This document shows, in pieces, positions 23,878-36,689 of a stretch of 64,000 bases of DNA. The notes below the pieces were generated by a model, which worked only from the letters and a program-made list of their open reading frames with translations, was not told where the DNA came from and made no database searches. The translations under genes were made by a program, and so were the position numbers. Each line of letters starts with the position of its first letter. The stretch's first letter is position 1. This DNA is from Ciona intestinalis. Taxonomy: Eukaryota; Chordata; Ascidiacea; Phlebobranchia; Cionidae. Where the stretch lies: positions 1 through 64,000 of the forward strand of contig NW_004190507.1 in assembly GCF_000224145.3 (NCBI RefSeq). The letters run 5' to 3'.

Positions 23878-26800
23878 TTACGTGCTTCTGGACGACGATG
23901 ACGACTGTTGTAACTTAAAAGCGCGAGATTTTCGTTTCGAAGGTGGCAGGTCGTCCATTTTGCCTCTTTTGCGACCGCATAATAACTGTATGAAAGTTTC
24001 ACGAAACGTTTTGTTGCACAAAGCGAAACAGAACGGGTTGACGGTCGAGTTAATATAGCAGAGGTAATACGCGGCGTCCCAAGCCGCTATTGGTATGCAT
24101 TCGTGGCCTTCAGCGCAAAATGACTTATACACAGCACACACGTTGTAGGGTAACCACGTTACAACGAATGCCAACAGGATAGCGCTCAATGTTCTCGCTG
24201 CTTTACGTTCGGATGAAGGCATTCTAACCGAACCCCCACTTCGTGCCCGTTGACGTGGACACGTGATCTCAATATCGTCATGGTTCGATACCTGCACCTT
24301 TGGGGCCACCAAACGGACTTTAGACGACCTGTCTCTTGCTCCAAGGCTGTCTTGTTCACTGGCACTGCTTTGTTGTTTTAATCTTTCCAGAACTGATTCG
24401 GTTTTTGTCGCATTCGAACTTTGACTTGATTTGCTCTCAGTAGTCGAATGTTTTCTGGATCGAACTTTTTCAACAAAACTTTTCGACCTTGGTTTCGGTG
24501 GAGGGACAAATACTTCGCAAAAATCGGAATCTTCCGTTTTCGCGGCAAAGTCAGGTTTCGCTTCTTGAGCCAAAGGACTGAGACTGATCCTAGGTGCGGT
24601 TGAATTCGAACGGATTCTAGACTCAAGTTTATCATTGTTACTTCTCCCTTTACTAGATCGACGTTGAAACAGCGACACAGATCCAAAGGACCCCAGCCTT
24701 GATCTTGGTTCATTACCGCCATCACCGGGCGCCTTTGAAAATAGTGGAAACGACCCCAATTTCGGCGATCCGTTTGGTGTTTGGCCTCTGTAACTTCGCC
24801 TGCGCAAGTTCAAAAATGGCGACGCTGAGCTGGTTGATCTTGACTTACCATAACTGCTTAAATATTCCAAATACTGCGAACACTTACGAGTTTCTCTGTA
24901 TATAAGACCGTACAGTACAGTCATTACAAGCACCGGTAGATAGAATGCAAGTATAGCTGTCACAAGCGTGATGGTTGCGTCTTCAAAGAACTGAATCTGG
25001 CACTGGTCGTCTTCAACTGTCCTTCCACGCACTAATGGCCATATAACAATAGCAGGAGACCACAGCAACATTGAGAACACCCAAGCTATAGTTATAAATA
25101 TACGAGTCTTGCCACGTGTCCTCCCTTCTCTATACGTGAAGGGTCTTGTTACGGAGAAGTAGCGATCCAAGCAGATCAACATTAGATTCGCCACCGATGC
25201 CATGCTCAATGTATAGTCAATACATAACCAGATATCACATAGTATTGGCCCGAGCATCCAGGTTCGGGTTATCATGTAGATCGGATAGAGGGTCATCGAT
25301 ACGACTCCAATAACTAAGTCAGAGCAAGCCAAGCTTACAAGGAACATATTGTTGATTGTACGAAGTTGTCGGTTGGCCCGGTAAGAAGCGATCACAAGGA
25401 AATTGCCGGTGACGGTGACTACCATGAGGACAACCGCCATGATCGATATAGCAATCACCTGCGTGGAAAAAAATCAATTAGTTCCCCATTATAATTTATA
25501 GACAATTAAGTAGCAGAGGACAATTATTGGGTATTTATATTAAATCCGCTTTAGCGATGGACTTAGTTAAGACCAAAGCTGTTCGCGTTATTGGTAAGCT
25601 CTGTGCCATGAAACACCTCGACGCTACATCATTGTGGGCGTATGTGTCCTTGGGCAAGACACTTAACGACAATTGTTCCAATCCAGTGGTCACTGATAGG
25701 TTGTTCAAGTTGTCAGCCATACATAAAAGCAATCACGCACAAAGTTGCATACGTGGTAACTTGTAAGCGGGTACAGGTGTATGAAACAGAACATCCATGT
25801 TATAACGATTATCGTTGCCCACCATGCGAGGATAAATAAGTTACATACGTGGTAACTTGTAAGCGGGCACGAGGTGTATGAAACAGAACACCCGTGTTAT
25901 AACGACCGTCGTTGCCCCGCCATGCAACTTTTCAATGGGTAATGATTTTCTAAAAAAATGATAATTAAAAAAAAAGTGACAACTGAGTTAAAGCACTTGC
26001 CGTAAGTGTTTTGCCCAAGAAAATACAAACGTCCATGACGTTAAAGCATCGAACGTGGTATTCTCTACCGCTCTAACCGCTGTGGTATGATGCCTGCTTA
26101 CCAGGAAGTCATACATTCACCCTAGTCTGGTACGTCATAGTTAACTCTATTATTTAGATTAAAATTGTTGCCCAAGCGAGTTTCGGTTTCAACCTCCGAA
26201 TTCTCTTATGGGAATCAACTTGAACCATTGTTATGCGTTGCTTGAGCTAACATACGATGTTGTAACGGATAAACAGGTTTCACTACTCACATAATATACT
26301 GGCGTCGTTAGCTTAAGGTAACAACACAATTTTTAAACGTTTTGACCAAATTACCAAAACTATACTTTCTTACACAGCTTATTACAAGCTATTAATATAG
26401 TACTGTGGGTAAAAATGATTGGCGTTGTTATCACTTATACCCTTTTTGCATGGTAAAAAATGCGAATAGTGATTCGCATTAACTCGTCATATGATAACTC
26501 GCTTACCGCGTTGTTTTGCACGGTCATTGGTTTATGCGCGTATCAACATTGAGTTAGCCTATTTTAGCGCAATATTGTTAAATCTAGTTTATAAAATAAG
26601 TTCTGATACTTTATGGTGCTATTACGTAAAACTGTACTTCCACCATACTTTTCTTTACTCGCATAATGCGAGTAACAACCAACCTTCTACAGCAGATGAC
26701 ACGCTTATGACGTTATGCGTGTTAACTTTGTTTTTGCGAGTAAATATGCGAGTACTTACGCGCATAAAAGTGACCATGCAAAAAGGGTAATAATATCCCA

Positions 26801-29800
26801 TATTTCCTGATCGTGTTTTAACAATTACCAACGATCTTTTATAGAGCCGTGAGAATTCGTTATAGCAATATGTAAATATTCTTCGTTTATTACTAAATAG
26901 GACGATAAAAGAAATCTTAAACCATTAACCTAACTTACTCTTAAACCATTAACCTAACAGCCAAATGGCCCAGTTTACCCAAACCGCTGCATGGGGACGA
27001 TACCGGGTTCAAAGCTTGATGATACCACTGTGGACGTGTGTATTTAAAACAAAAACACTTATCGGAAATTGCTCCAAACCATTATTCAGTAATGCCGTCT
27101 TCAATTAAACAGTTTTAAAACGACAACAAACTGTACAGCCAAGCCATATTCGTAAGTTAAAGGTGTAAATAGAAAGCCACCGTATGTAGTAATCTCACCG
27201 GGATTATAATCCATTAATCCCCCCCTACATAAATTAATGTTTTTGTCGATAATATTGACAGCATTTTTTGCAAAACGGGATGTTTTTTTGCAAACGCGCA
27301 TTTTTTTAATTACCATCCCCCCCCGCACCCCCCATGAATATAAATAAACAGCAATGATTTCCGAACATCTGCTGTTGATTTTTGCTCATCTTAAATAAAG
27401 GCGATGGAATCGTAACCTTACCATGGTCCTACATACAGATCTGTCATACTTTACCCAATTATATTTTCCGACCAAGTCATTTGTTCGGCTTTCTCCTGAT
27501 ATATTTGTAAACTCTGCTGATCCGGCCACTTGCGAACGGACAGTGTTTTACACATCGACCAAAAATAGCGACGTTTCGTTTCTCTTAAATTTAGCGCAAG
27601 AATTTAAAGCATTTTCAAAAATTTCGCTGAACTAAAAACAAACAGAAAATTAAAACAAACTCATTAAAAAATTGATTTTTTTTCAGGAAATGTAATTTTT
27701 AAAAACAAAAAATTCAATACAACAGGAACGGCAAGCGTTTGTTTTAAATGTTAGGCTAAGATTTCGCGGTAAACTGTGGTCCAGGATACCCTTTCATTAA
27801 CTTTACTGCGGTTGCTTTGAGTGATGGCCCAAATTTGGACGAAAACCTTGGGGTATCTGCGGCGTTTTAGAATACTGGAACATTAGCTTATAATGTGCAT
27901 TGCTCCACCATGGGAGACGGTGGTGTGAAAGTGGCAATCGGAAACCGTTGGCGACGAAATGATTTTTAAATTACTTTCAAACCAATGTGATTTCGACTTG
28001 TATTATTTCGCCCAATTGTAATACCGCCCCCAGCTATAAGAACTAATATTACACGATATCATTTACCGTATTGTTAAGAATACGCGAACTGCAGTTTTAT
28101 GATGAAGATGTAAATTGTAATAATCCGTTAGTGCATATTATAATGTCCCAATATTTTCTGGTCGTGTTTTAAACAATTAACAACGCTCTTTTAGAGTCGT
28201 AAGGATACGGTTGAATACTTTTGTAAACATTCTTTGCTTACTACCAAACGTAAAAAGAGAATGGAAACATGTACCATCTTACCCCAACATCCTGTATATA
28301 GTTGGACCATTTTACCCCAACCTATTTTTAGAAAACCCGTAACTCCTGGGTTGAATCCTCAGTTTAATTTCACGAAACAGCGTGGTGTGCTTTGTGTTTT
28401 TGGGATTATTTCAGCAGGGGGTGTTAATATCTCGAAACAATAAGTTTCTCACCGAATTAATAACCTACCCGCCTACGCGTACAATATTCTGCCGTTGCCA
28501 CCAGGCGTAATATAGCCCATGTTTGCACCGAAATCACATATGCACAGTTGTACTCCAGTTGTTGCGCAAACGTTCAATAATTCAAAGCTCAGGTTTTGAA
28601 ACGCGCTTCACCAAACTGAATTCGCTTTTCCCTATCTTTCATCGCAACGATGCCATTCAAACGCTGATGGTTTCGGTGCTACGCGGTTGATTTAGCATGC
28701 CCCGAACCCCAGAGGTATAACGCCTGTCAATCAACAAGTACCAGCTTCATATGTCTAAGTCACTTTACCGACTCAAGTTACAAACCTGCAACACATGGCC
28801 GTATACTTCAACGCAGCGAAACTTATATATATATATATTATAGTAGGGTGGGAAAGATGAGACACTTTTTCATCCTATTTTCCCTTCCTATTTGGTAGTA
28901 CACAAAGAACATTCAAAGTATTATAAATTTCGATATTACGAGCTAAAGGTGTCCCATCTTCCCCCACACCACTATATATACGTTACGTTTTGTTTGAATT
29001 ATGGACCACACTTGTATTCTATATATTGGTATTTTACATAACCGTATATACCATATAGTACTTTAATTAAAGTTGCTTATATGGTTTGTTGGGTTAAGTT
29101 TTCATTCTCTTTTATCGTCCCATTTGGTAGTAAACAAAGAATATTTACAGAATTAAAAAACCGCCCCCTTACGACTATAAAAAAACGTTGTTAATTGTTC
29201 CAAACACGATCAAGAAATGCGGGATCTAGGCGCCAACGGTATCCATCTTACCCCACAGTATTATAAGCTTGCAAATACTGCTAGTCATTCATACGCCTTA
29301 CAATAGACAATGTACATGACAACGTAACTTAGATTCGTTTCTTCCATAACGAAGCAGATACCAATACGCATGAGGACAAAAGGCGAAAGGTGGCAATTTA
29401 AACGCCGTTAAGGGCAATGTATAATACTGTGTGTTTACATAGATACCGTTATATCATGGGTAATGACACCATAGGCCAGCGTTTGATTTATTTGTGCCTT
29501 AAAAATTTAATGAAAACACTAAGAATTCAGTACTGAAATACTTATAGGACCTTGGGAGTTGGGACCTATATTACAATTTGGTCTATTAAGCTATCACCCC
29601 TTTTGTAATTTACAGGCAGTTAATATCACACCCACACAAAGGTTTGAGACTTGAATTGGTTTATTGTTGGCGCCATGCGGGAACTATTGAAATGCTATTG
29701 CAACAATATAGTTATGCATGTTGTCGCTTTTATGCGATACAAGTGTGAGTGTTATTGCCCCAACGACCTGAATAAGGAGGCAAAACGTAAGTGGAAAAGT

Positions 29801-31589
29801 GAACTTGCTAACTCTTGCTTAAATGTAATGCATAACACGAATGTGTCAACTGTAAGAAGTTTTTTAAATACAGACAGACACGCGGCCATCCCTTGTTTAT
29901 ATTAAATCAGTCGAAGAAAGTCAACCCCCAACCGAAGCGAAACAGAGCGATTTAATTATAAAATGTGATGACTGCGTACCACTTTGTGTTTTAGATATTG
30001 TTCTCGTGTACCAGTGTATAGTTACTTGGCGATTTCCTCTATTTCTGTATACGGCAGCCCTTTAGCATCTATAGTGAATTGAACCTATCCCATAGGGGTA
30101 TGGTCTTACGGAACGCCAGTGACCGTACCAGTCTGCGTTTAAGATATTGGTTAACCGTAACTATAAAACCCATACCTTGCAACTTATTGCTCCACATAAA
30201 CCGACGTCACGGCACGCATACAGAACGTTAATCATTACCAGGATGACTTTATAACACACGACCACTACATTACCGTTAAACAAGATTAATCTAATTTATA
30301 CCAGGGTGTCAATGAAATAAACATCGATGCCAAAACTTAATGTGTGAATGAATCAATGTCATTATTTATCCTCGCATGGTGGGGCAAGAACAGTTAGTAT
30401 AACATGGGTGTTCAGCTTCATACACCTCGTGCCCGCTAAGGAGTTACCACGTATGTAACTTATTTGGCCTTGCATGACAGGGCAACGACAGTCGTTATAA
30501 CACAAGTGTTCTGTTTCATACACCTCATGCCCGCTTACAAGTTACCACGTATGTAACTTTGTGGGTGATAACTTTCCTATTTAGCTGAAAATTGGGCCAA
30601 CTCATAAGCGACCATTGGGTTGAAGCAATTATCGTTTAGTTTCTTTCCTATAGACCTACATTCTATTAATGTAGGACTAGGAATAAACATTTCTATCGCA
30701 TGAAACATTAATACCTTTGCTTGACGTTAAGTATTTTTACACGAGATTGAGATAAGATTAAAAAACTTTACTCTCTGGGTTAAAACGTAAATATAACGAG
30801 GAGTTTTAAATCAGATGAAACCATTTCGTTTGACGTTGTCTGCCGGCACAATAACTTAGTCAATAATGCATAAGTACGAGAATAGAACATGATGGGCTCG
30901 TTTCTATATTTAAAAAACCTTCACCGAATTCCTTTGTCTTAAATGACGAAGAGTAGTTTGGGGGCAAAATGGTTCATGAAGGTTGGGGTAAGATGGTTCG
31001 TGTAGGTTGGGGTAAGATGGTTCATGTGGGATGGGGTAAAATGGTTCATTTTTTATTATTCTTTATCGTCGTAAACAAAACATATTTACAGAATTATAAA
31101 ACCGAAGCCCTGCGACTTTAAAAGAGCTTTGTTAATTGTTCAAAACACTATTAGGAAATATGGGATATTATGTGCTTACGGTATCCCATCTTACCCCCAG
31201 TAATATATGTTTAGGCAACTTTGAGCAATTACTAATTATTTTTAACTAATTACGTGAAACAAAATCTGAGTTCATTGTATGTTGGGTTTAAAAGCCAAAC
31301 TTTTTGACTTTTTTACTCTATAGAGCGTTTTTAGTTGTTAAAACACGATCAGGAAATATGAGAATTAGATGCTCGTTCATTTAACCCAACAACAGCACGA
31401 TCTACTTTTACATGAAATCGAACTTACCTGGGGTAGCGTATGCCCTCCAATTCTCCCCCCCACTTCTTGTCCCGTTGATAAGTTACCCGCATACCATGAC
31501 GTAGTTGGGGAAACCCCTCCTTCCAAAGCCACCGATACTGACACCTTTGCATGGTGTGACGTGGAAGTGATGACGTCACTCAAATTCAT
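23878..31589 (-). CDS. CHRM: Muscarinic acetylcholine receptor, M1/M3/M5-like, two coding exons
   Basis: A seven-helix receptor for acetylcholine at the plasma membrane. Exons: 31428-31589 (ATG at 31589, 54 codons) and 23878-25458 (stop TAA), joined CAG to GTG in phase 0, for 580 residues; human M3 has 590. Exon 1 encodes the extracellular tail with sequons MNLS and GNLS and ends IGGHTLPQ, which mirrors LGGHTVWQ of human M3. The large exon begins at GTG after a clear acceptor, so that GTG is not a start codon. Seen: orthosteric D135, DRY at 152-154, W489 and N493 in TWLPYN, LCYINSTVNP in helix 7, and CNKTFRETF. TLSAILLAF and CNKTF resemble M1/M3/M5, which couple to Gq. The third loop (about 260-470) is long and rich in Ser and basic residues. 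One oddity: the helix 3 sequence reads MASV where vertebrate receptors have NASV. The 5,969-bp intron just before helix 1 is notable, because vertebrate coding regions are usually uninterrupted. Confidence 0.92.
25600..25930. repeat. SINE with two 98-bp units in receptor intron
   Basis: A SINE body (atccagtggtcactgatagg) is followed by two 98-bp units, ending ccccgccatgca. Confidence 0.75.
25975..26105 (-). repeat. Inverted tRNA-like SINE head in receptor intron
   Basis: On the minus strand it reads cacagcggttagagcggtag with a later B-box-like cacgttcgatgc. It carries no 98-bp unit. Confidence 0.5.
26435..26790. mobile_element. Roughly 355-bp foldback element with CCCTTTTTGCATGGT ends
   Basis: The left end accctttttgcatggt is mirrored by accatgcaaaaagggt at 26773-26788. 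The interior holds further palindromes such as actcgcataatgcgagt. It has no coding capacity and does not match the main MITE. Confidence 0.65.
26789..26940 (-). mobile_element. Partial MITE copy, second subfamily
   Basis: The family interior (cctgatcgtgttttaacaatt to aaataggacgataaaag) lacks clear ends and is followed by a short tandem of aaaccattaacctaac. Confidence 0.6.
26985..27100 (+). repeat. SINE head fragment
   Basis: Contains the B-box-like gggttcaaagcttgatg and the body remnant gctccaaaccattattcag. Confidence 0.45.
28131..28330 (-). mobile_element. MITE copy with an extra right end
   Basis: The second-subfamily interior ends gtaccatcttaccccaac, then a second partial end (gttggaccattttaccccaac) follows at 28301-28329. 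Confidence 0.6.
28839..28980 (+). mobile_element. Internally deleted MITE copy
   Basis: Both ends are intact (tagtagggtgggaaagatg; cccatcttcccccacacc) but about 50 bases are missing from the centre. Confidence 0.75.
29081..29265 (+). mobile_element. MITE copy, second subfamily
   Basis: The left end is degraded; interior cgtcccatttggtagtaaac; right end tccatcttaccccacagta. Confidence 0.65.
30357..30565. repeat. Two tandem 98-bp units in receptor intron
   Basis: Two diverged units (gttccgtttcatacacctc-type core, cgctaaggagttaccacg), with the shared SINE body after them in reverse order. Confidence 0.75.
30956..31208 (+). mobile_element. MITE copy with a left end repeated four times
   Basis: Four tandem versions of the terminal motif (ggttggggtaagatggttc) with a period of about 24-25 bases precede an otherwise normal second-subfamily element ending tcccatcttacccccagta. 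Confidence 0.75.
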
Positions 31590-31830
31590 TACGTAATAAA
31601 GTTACTCCGACGCCATCTTGTTTGGTGGCGAAAACCGCAACGTCAGCTTAAACTAATCACTTTAACATTTTCCTGCGGGCGAGAAACAAATGACCTTTGT
31701 GTTCCACGAATTCTTGCAAGTTAGCAAAAGCTTCATGGTTCATGTTTTAAAGCGCATGAAACCATGAAAACTTATATTTACAACTTTACAAAACACACGC
31801 TAAAACCTTTCCATAAATTCTTACTATTTT

Positions 31831-32018
31831 GTAGAGTTGGGAAATACAAGACACATTTTCATTCAATTTTCTTGTCTCGTTTGGTAGTAAACAAACTACA
31901 CTTAAAAAATTATAAAGCTGTATCCTCACAACTCCCATATACCGTTGTTAATTGTTTAAAACAGGATCACGATATTAGAATATTATGTGCTAAAGATGTC
32001 CCATCTTACCCCACTGAT
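31831..32018 (+). mobile_element. MITE copy upstream of the receptor start
   Basis: Left end gtagagttgggaaatacaag is diverged; right end gtcccatcttaccccactg. Confidence 0.7.
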
Positions 32019-32596
32019 TAAAAAACTATAAACACAACAAACTAGCAAGTGCAGGAGGGCTGCAAATCGAAAAACAAACTATTTCATTCGCGCTTCGGCC
32101 GTTTGGGAAATGCACGTTCAATGCTCGGATGCGGAAAGCAATTAAACCGATTGAACGTTACAACCTGTTTGCTTGATTGCTTGTACACAACACTAGATAA
32201 CGTGGGTGAAGTAGTTACGTTAGTAATCACATATATAGAAGCTTTAGCATTAAGGACAAAACATACGCGGTAGCTTATCAACGATCAAAGGTTATTTGTT
32301 TGTGGTATTTTGTTTGTACAACATATCATTATATTTGATTGTTCGATAACCACAAACTACATTTGTACTTGAATGAACCACCGCCAATATACCAAGCATA
32401 TCACGCGGTTAAGTACATTATGTGTGTCGGGCAAACGCATTGAATGCAACGCTGTTACAGTTAAGAGATTTCTCGTAAAACAAACAACAGTGTAAAAACA
32501 TTATTCACACAATGCATCAAAGTAACTTCTCAATGCTGGTTTAATCTATAAAAACATTTTAATTGCCACGCGTTACAAAACATATGTTACCTATAT

Positions 32597-32795
32597 ATAT
32601 AGTACTGTGGGGTAAGATGGATACCGTTAGCACATAATATCCCATGTTTCCTAAACGTGTTTTTGATAATTAACGCTGTATTGCAGTCGAGGGGATGCGG
32701 GCAAATATAAGTGTAATATCCCTTGTTTAGTAATAAGTTAGTTAGCCGAAAAAAGAGAATGAAAACATGTCCCATCTTACCCCAACCTACTATAT
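32597..32795 (-). mobile_element. MITE copy, best example of second subfamily
   Basis: tagtactgtggggtaagatg at the left and catcttaccccaacctacta at the right, with a full interior. Confidence 0.85.
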
Positions 32796-33181
32796 CACAA
32801 CCACGATGTTTAAACTTTGTTTAGCAAAAGCAAGTGATTAAATGTTAATACTCCTCATTAAAGTTAATTACCACAGCCGCGTAACACGTAGTGACTTTTA
32901 ATTGACCTGCAAGCCACTAATCCCACACCGTGGGCGAAATACACAACATTAAACACATATACATCAAAACAAAACTCCGTACCGTCAAACAAAAACACTC
33001 TACATGTCACATAACGCATGTAACTCTTTATATTAAAAACGGCAATATAGATTATGCAACGCTTTTTGATTCATAACATCAAAAAACTGACCGTATTTTT
33101 CACCTTTACCCTTAAATACGACGCCCCAAACATTGTAACATTATATTAGGTATTCACCTGATATTTCTACCCAACGTATCA

Positions 33182-33300
33182 GTGGTACGTGGTACATGGT
33201 ACGTGGTACGTGGTACGTGGTACGTGGTACGTGGTACATGGTACATGGTACGTGGTACGTGGTACGTGGTACGTGGTACGTGGTACATGGTACGTGGCAC
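33182..33300. repeat. Heptamer tandem repeat GGTACGT/GGTACAT
   Basis: About 16 copies of a 7-base unit alternate between ggtacgt and ggtacat. The unit holds the palindromes gtac and acgt, and long frames open on both strands only because the array has no stops. Confidence 0.9.
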
Positions 33301-33988
33301 CACTGCATATCCTGCGACACTTTTTAAGACAAATCTAAATATCAAACGTTCTATTGTTTTTTCTACGTTTTAACTCTTTAAACGATGCATTAATTGCTGT
33401 AACTTGTTACATCAAACTATACCAAAAATAACCATAAAAATATCTGAAACCCATACTATAAGTATTATAACAAACATCTTCAACCGACCGTTTCAACCGT
33501 ATTTTCCAAACTACAGGCTCGCTATGTGTGTATGAGCAATGCAAGCAACACGGACTCCACTTCATTTCCTATACAACGTATATTGAATGCGCTGACAACT
33601 CATAATGTAAACAGTTAACTTAAAAAAGATGGAGTTATTAATTAACTGCGTTGTCCAAACAGTCACCTATGAACCGTACCTCACTGCAGCTACCGTGTAG
33701 CACAACTGCTATAGCTACATCAGCTATTTAAACCCTTTTATCTTTTAAAAGGCACGCACGACATCGAATTGAAGGGCTGCCTTAGCACTGCTTGCCTTTT
33801 TCTACCCCGAGTTCAATAGAGAACCCCAGCCTTTGATATAAAGTTCCCTTGATTTGATAAAGTCAGCTTTTTGCGGTTACAAGTTGCCATTCTCTCACAC
33901 CAGACAACGGGGTTTAAATTTAACCAGTTAGAATACATAAGCATTAGTAGCGTAATATGCTTAGTGTTTTAGCTAGCACTCGTGTTAA

Positions 33989-34170
33989 TAGTAGGCTGGG
34001 ATAAGATGGTCCATGACTTCGTTCTATTACATCGCCCCATTTTAAATTAAACAGGAATTATAAAACCGTAGCCTCGCGACTCTAAAAAACATTGTTGATT
34101 GTTCAAAACACGATAAGAAAATATGGGATATTATGTGCTTACGCTATCCATCTTACCCCACGGTAATGAT
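33989..34170 (+). mobile_element. MITE copy, second subfamily
   Basis: Ends agtaggctgggataagatgg and tccatcttaccccacggta, with a short interior deletion. Confidence 0.7.
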
Positions 34171-34264
34171 AGTTGGACCACTTTTTTAATCACTATTAGT
34201 TTTAACCAACCACAACTCACTGTGAGTTTATTGTATGTTGGGTTTAGCAGCCACGCTTTAATTT

Positions 34265-34375
34265 GACACTTTTACTCAAATAGTTTCTACTCAAAGCGTG
34301 TTTTAACGAATGTCGTTTTGTTGCTAATTCCTTTCTCTTCCTTGTTTAAATTAATTTGATCTTTGCTAATCCATT
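34265..34375. repeat. Copy of the roughly 120-bp dispersed repeat
   Basis: Shares ttttactcaaatag, ttgttgctaattcctttc and tttaaattaatttgatc with 11325-11460. Confidence 0.5.
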
Positions 34376-35585
34376 CAAATATAAATAAAATAAATGTCAA
34401 AAAAATCATGAAAACAGAATAGAAACTTTCGACCTTTCAAATCCTCGTTTAAGGCGAACTATTATACCTGAGTTCCGTACCATCTTGCCCCATACCCGTA
34501 CCAACATACCCCCTCAACTATATACTTACTGTATGCTTACTTAACAAAATATAATTTTCTCCATATCCACGAATACGATAACAAAGTTTAAAATAACGAA
34601 CGAACGCGTTATGAATACGAAGCAACAGTCGTTTTAACACGAACCAAAATATTTAGACAACTATTAACAATTTAAATAACTTAGTTATCGTGTCAAAACC
34701 TGCAGAGTCAAGATTAATATTCCTTGTGCGCTACAACCATGGCCTAAGTACCTTGTCAAACTTTAACTTAGTCTCCTAGAGGTTCATAACTAATTCAGAC
34801 GACAACATCACACTTGGAAATATACTAGAACTGTTCGCGGCACGACGACTTAACTCTGTTTATAAATACACAAATTTTGCTGTTTCGTTGGTATTTGCCT
34901 CTTTTAGTTCATATTCCGCACAACATTATAAAACTTTTTCCAATAGGTAAAAGTTAATTCATTACATACGACACTTTATCATTATACTCCTCACTACCGC
35001 GCCGCCACACAGTCAGATATAGGACCTGCTTTCACCTAACGCCTTCCTACGTTCAATGTTATTCATCTTGTCGTACAACGTGTGCTACTGATAAGCCTAA
35101 CGTCGACGAATGTTGGCGAACCCGAGGTCGGGAATCAATTTATGCATAACGTCCCTCACGTTCACGGGGCGTGACGGGCCAATGAAGCGTGACGTTGTTA
35201 TGCCGGCAATTGTTACGTCATAATCCAATTTTGCAACGTAACAATAAGGTAACAAAGCCATATAGCCCGGAGCCACAACAAACGTGTTTAACTTCCTCTT
35301 TGTTTATTCTCCACTCATAAGCGTATAACTTACTCGCAAATCAATTATTGCAAGCGCTGAATGCTCATCGACGAAAGGCGTATAAACAGAAGTAGAACCG
35401 ACTATGACGTCATAACGATATGCACTCGAGCCGTAATGTCACCGTATGACGTCACAAGAGGCCTTTATGTGTGGACAAAACAAGCAGCGGTCACGACATA
35501 GAGGAATTATTTTGTCGCGGGAAGATTAAACGAAAATGAATTAAACACAAATTTTATTCGAGAAATTAATTTTACATGCAGTATC

Positions 35586-35722
35586 CGAATTGTTTTTTAC
35601 AAATTATAACAACGCTCTTTCGAAGTCGTGAGAATACGGTTATGTAATTCTTTAAATATCCTTTGTTTCCTTTCAAATGGGATAATAAAAAAACATGTCC
35701 CATCTTACCCCAACCTACTACA
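35586..35722 (-). mobile_element. Truncated MITE copy
   Basis: The right half of the second subfamily, ending catcttaccccaacctacta. Confidence 0.65.
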
Positions 35723-36599
35723 CATATAAGAAGTTTTTTTGGCGTAATTTACCTAATGTAAATATAAGTACGAAGCTGTATAAAGAGAGAATGAAAATAC
35801 GAACCACTATATATATAAGTAAAATTATGTTGCCACGGATACGATAAATTAGAATCAATGTTCTGTTGACGTAATTCGTCCCCGAGTGTTCGCCGTCGAT
35901 TCTGTCGGTACCGTCAAAACATCGGTCGCTTCCACAACGACAATGGCCTTGTTATCACAAGCACCATTGTTGCGTCACTATAGGGTTTGTTTTTGAACAA
36001 ACGTGGACACATTTACGTAATACATCTTTGTGTTAAGGCGTCAGCAGATTTAGCCCGCAGTGTGACGTCATTATGGTATTGTGACGTTTCGTTTGTTTTT
36101 AATACTAATTGCAATAATTGTCGCGACCAGATATGTAGATTACTTTGTGACGTCATCAGCCCGCTACCCCCCAACAAAAGCAATCAGCGTCCCGGTATTA
36201 GCCTACTGTGACGCAACAATATAAATTATTTATCCGACAAAACAAACTATATTTGTCTCCAGACACCACGGGTGACAGCGCTCTGTAGGAATTGCACAAA
36301 AATATAAATTCCAAAAATAACCGTTTTCTCTGATTTTCGTTGTGCAACACTGCTATAAAACGCATGGCAGCACTGCAATCAATAAAACGCAATCGGGAGT
36401 CGTTTTATTCATGGAAGAAGTAAATAGAAAACTAATCGCTGTTTAAACCAGTGTTGCATAAGCGTTGTAATAAAGTTTAAAATATTATTAATTATCAATT
36501 GATAGCAAAGCTGTGACGAGCTTTGCAAAGTTGCATTCCAAACCACCTTGTGCAAGCCTGCAAACTGCAAGCAAACAATAAATAATTCAACTTTTACAA

Positions 36600-36670
36600 C
36601 AACATTCAAAGTCTTTGTGAACCATTATAGTAGGCGACCCAACCAAATCAAATGGTGACCTTATTTCTAA
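36600..36670. repeat. Dispersed repeat with tatagtaggcgacccaacc
   Basis: The same roughly 90-bp sequence recurs at 39380-39470 and, inverted, at 40630-40715. Confidence 0.6.
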
Positions 36671-36689
36671 ACTACATCAACACAACTTT

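Noticed and set aside
25456..25458. GTG as start codon of the muscarinic receptor
   Set aside because: It directly follows a splice acceptor and the upstream exon at 31428-31589 joins in phase with an M3-like sequence.
29651..29905. Plus-strand 84-codon frame with several Cys
   Set aside because: No splice sites, domain or repeat relation supports it; similar chance frames occur throughout the AT-rich introns.
33154..33373. Repetitive Tyr/Val/Arg-Gly-Thr-Trp open frames on both strands
   Set aside because: Produced by the heptamer tandem repeat, which lacks stops in all frames.
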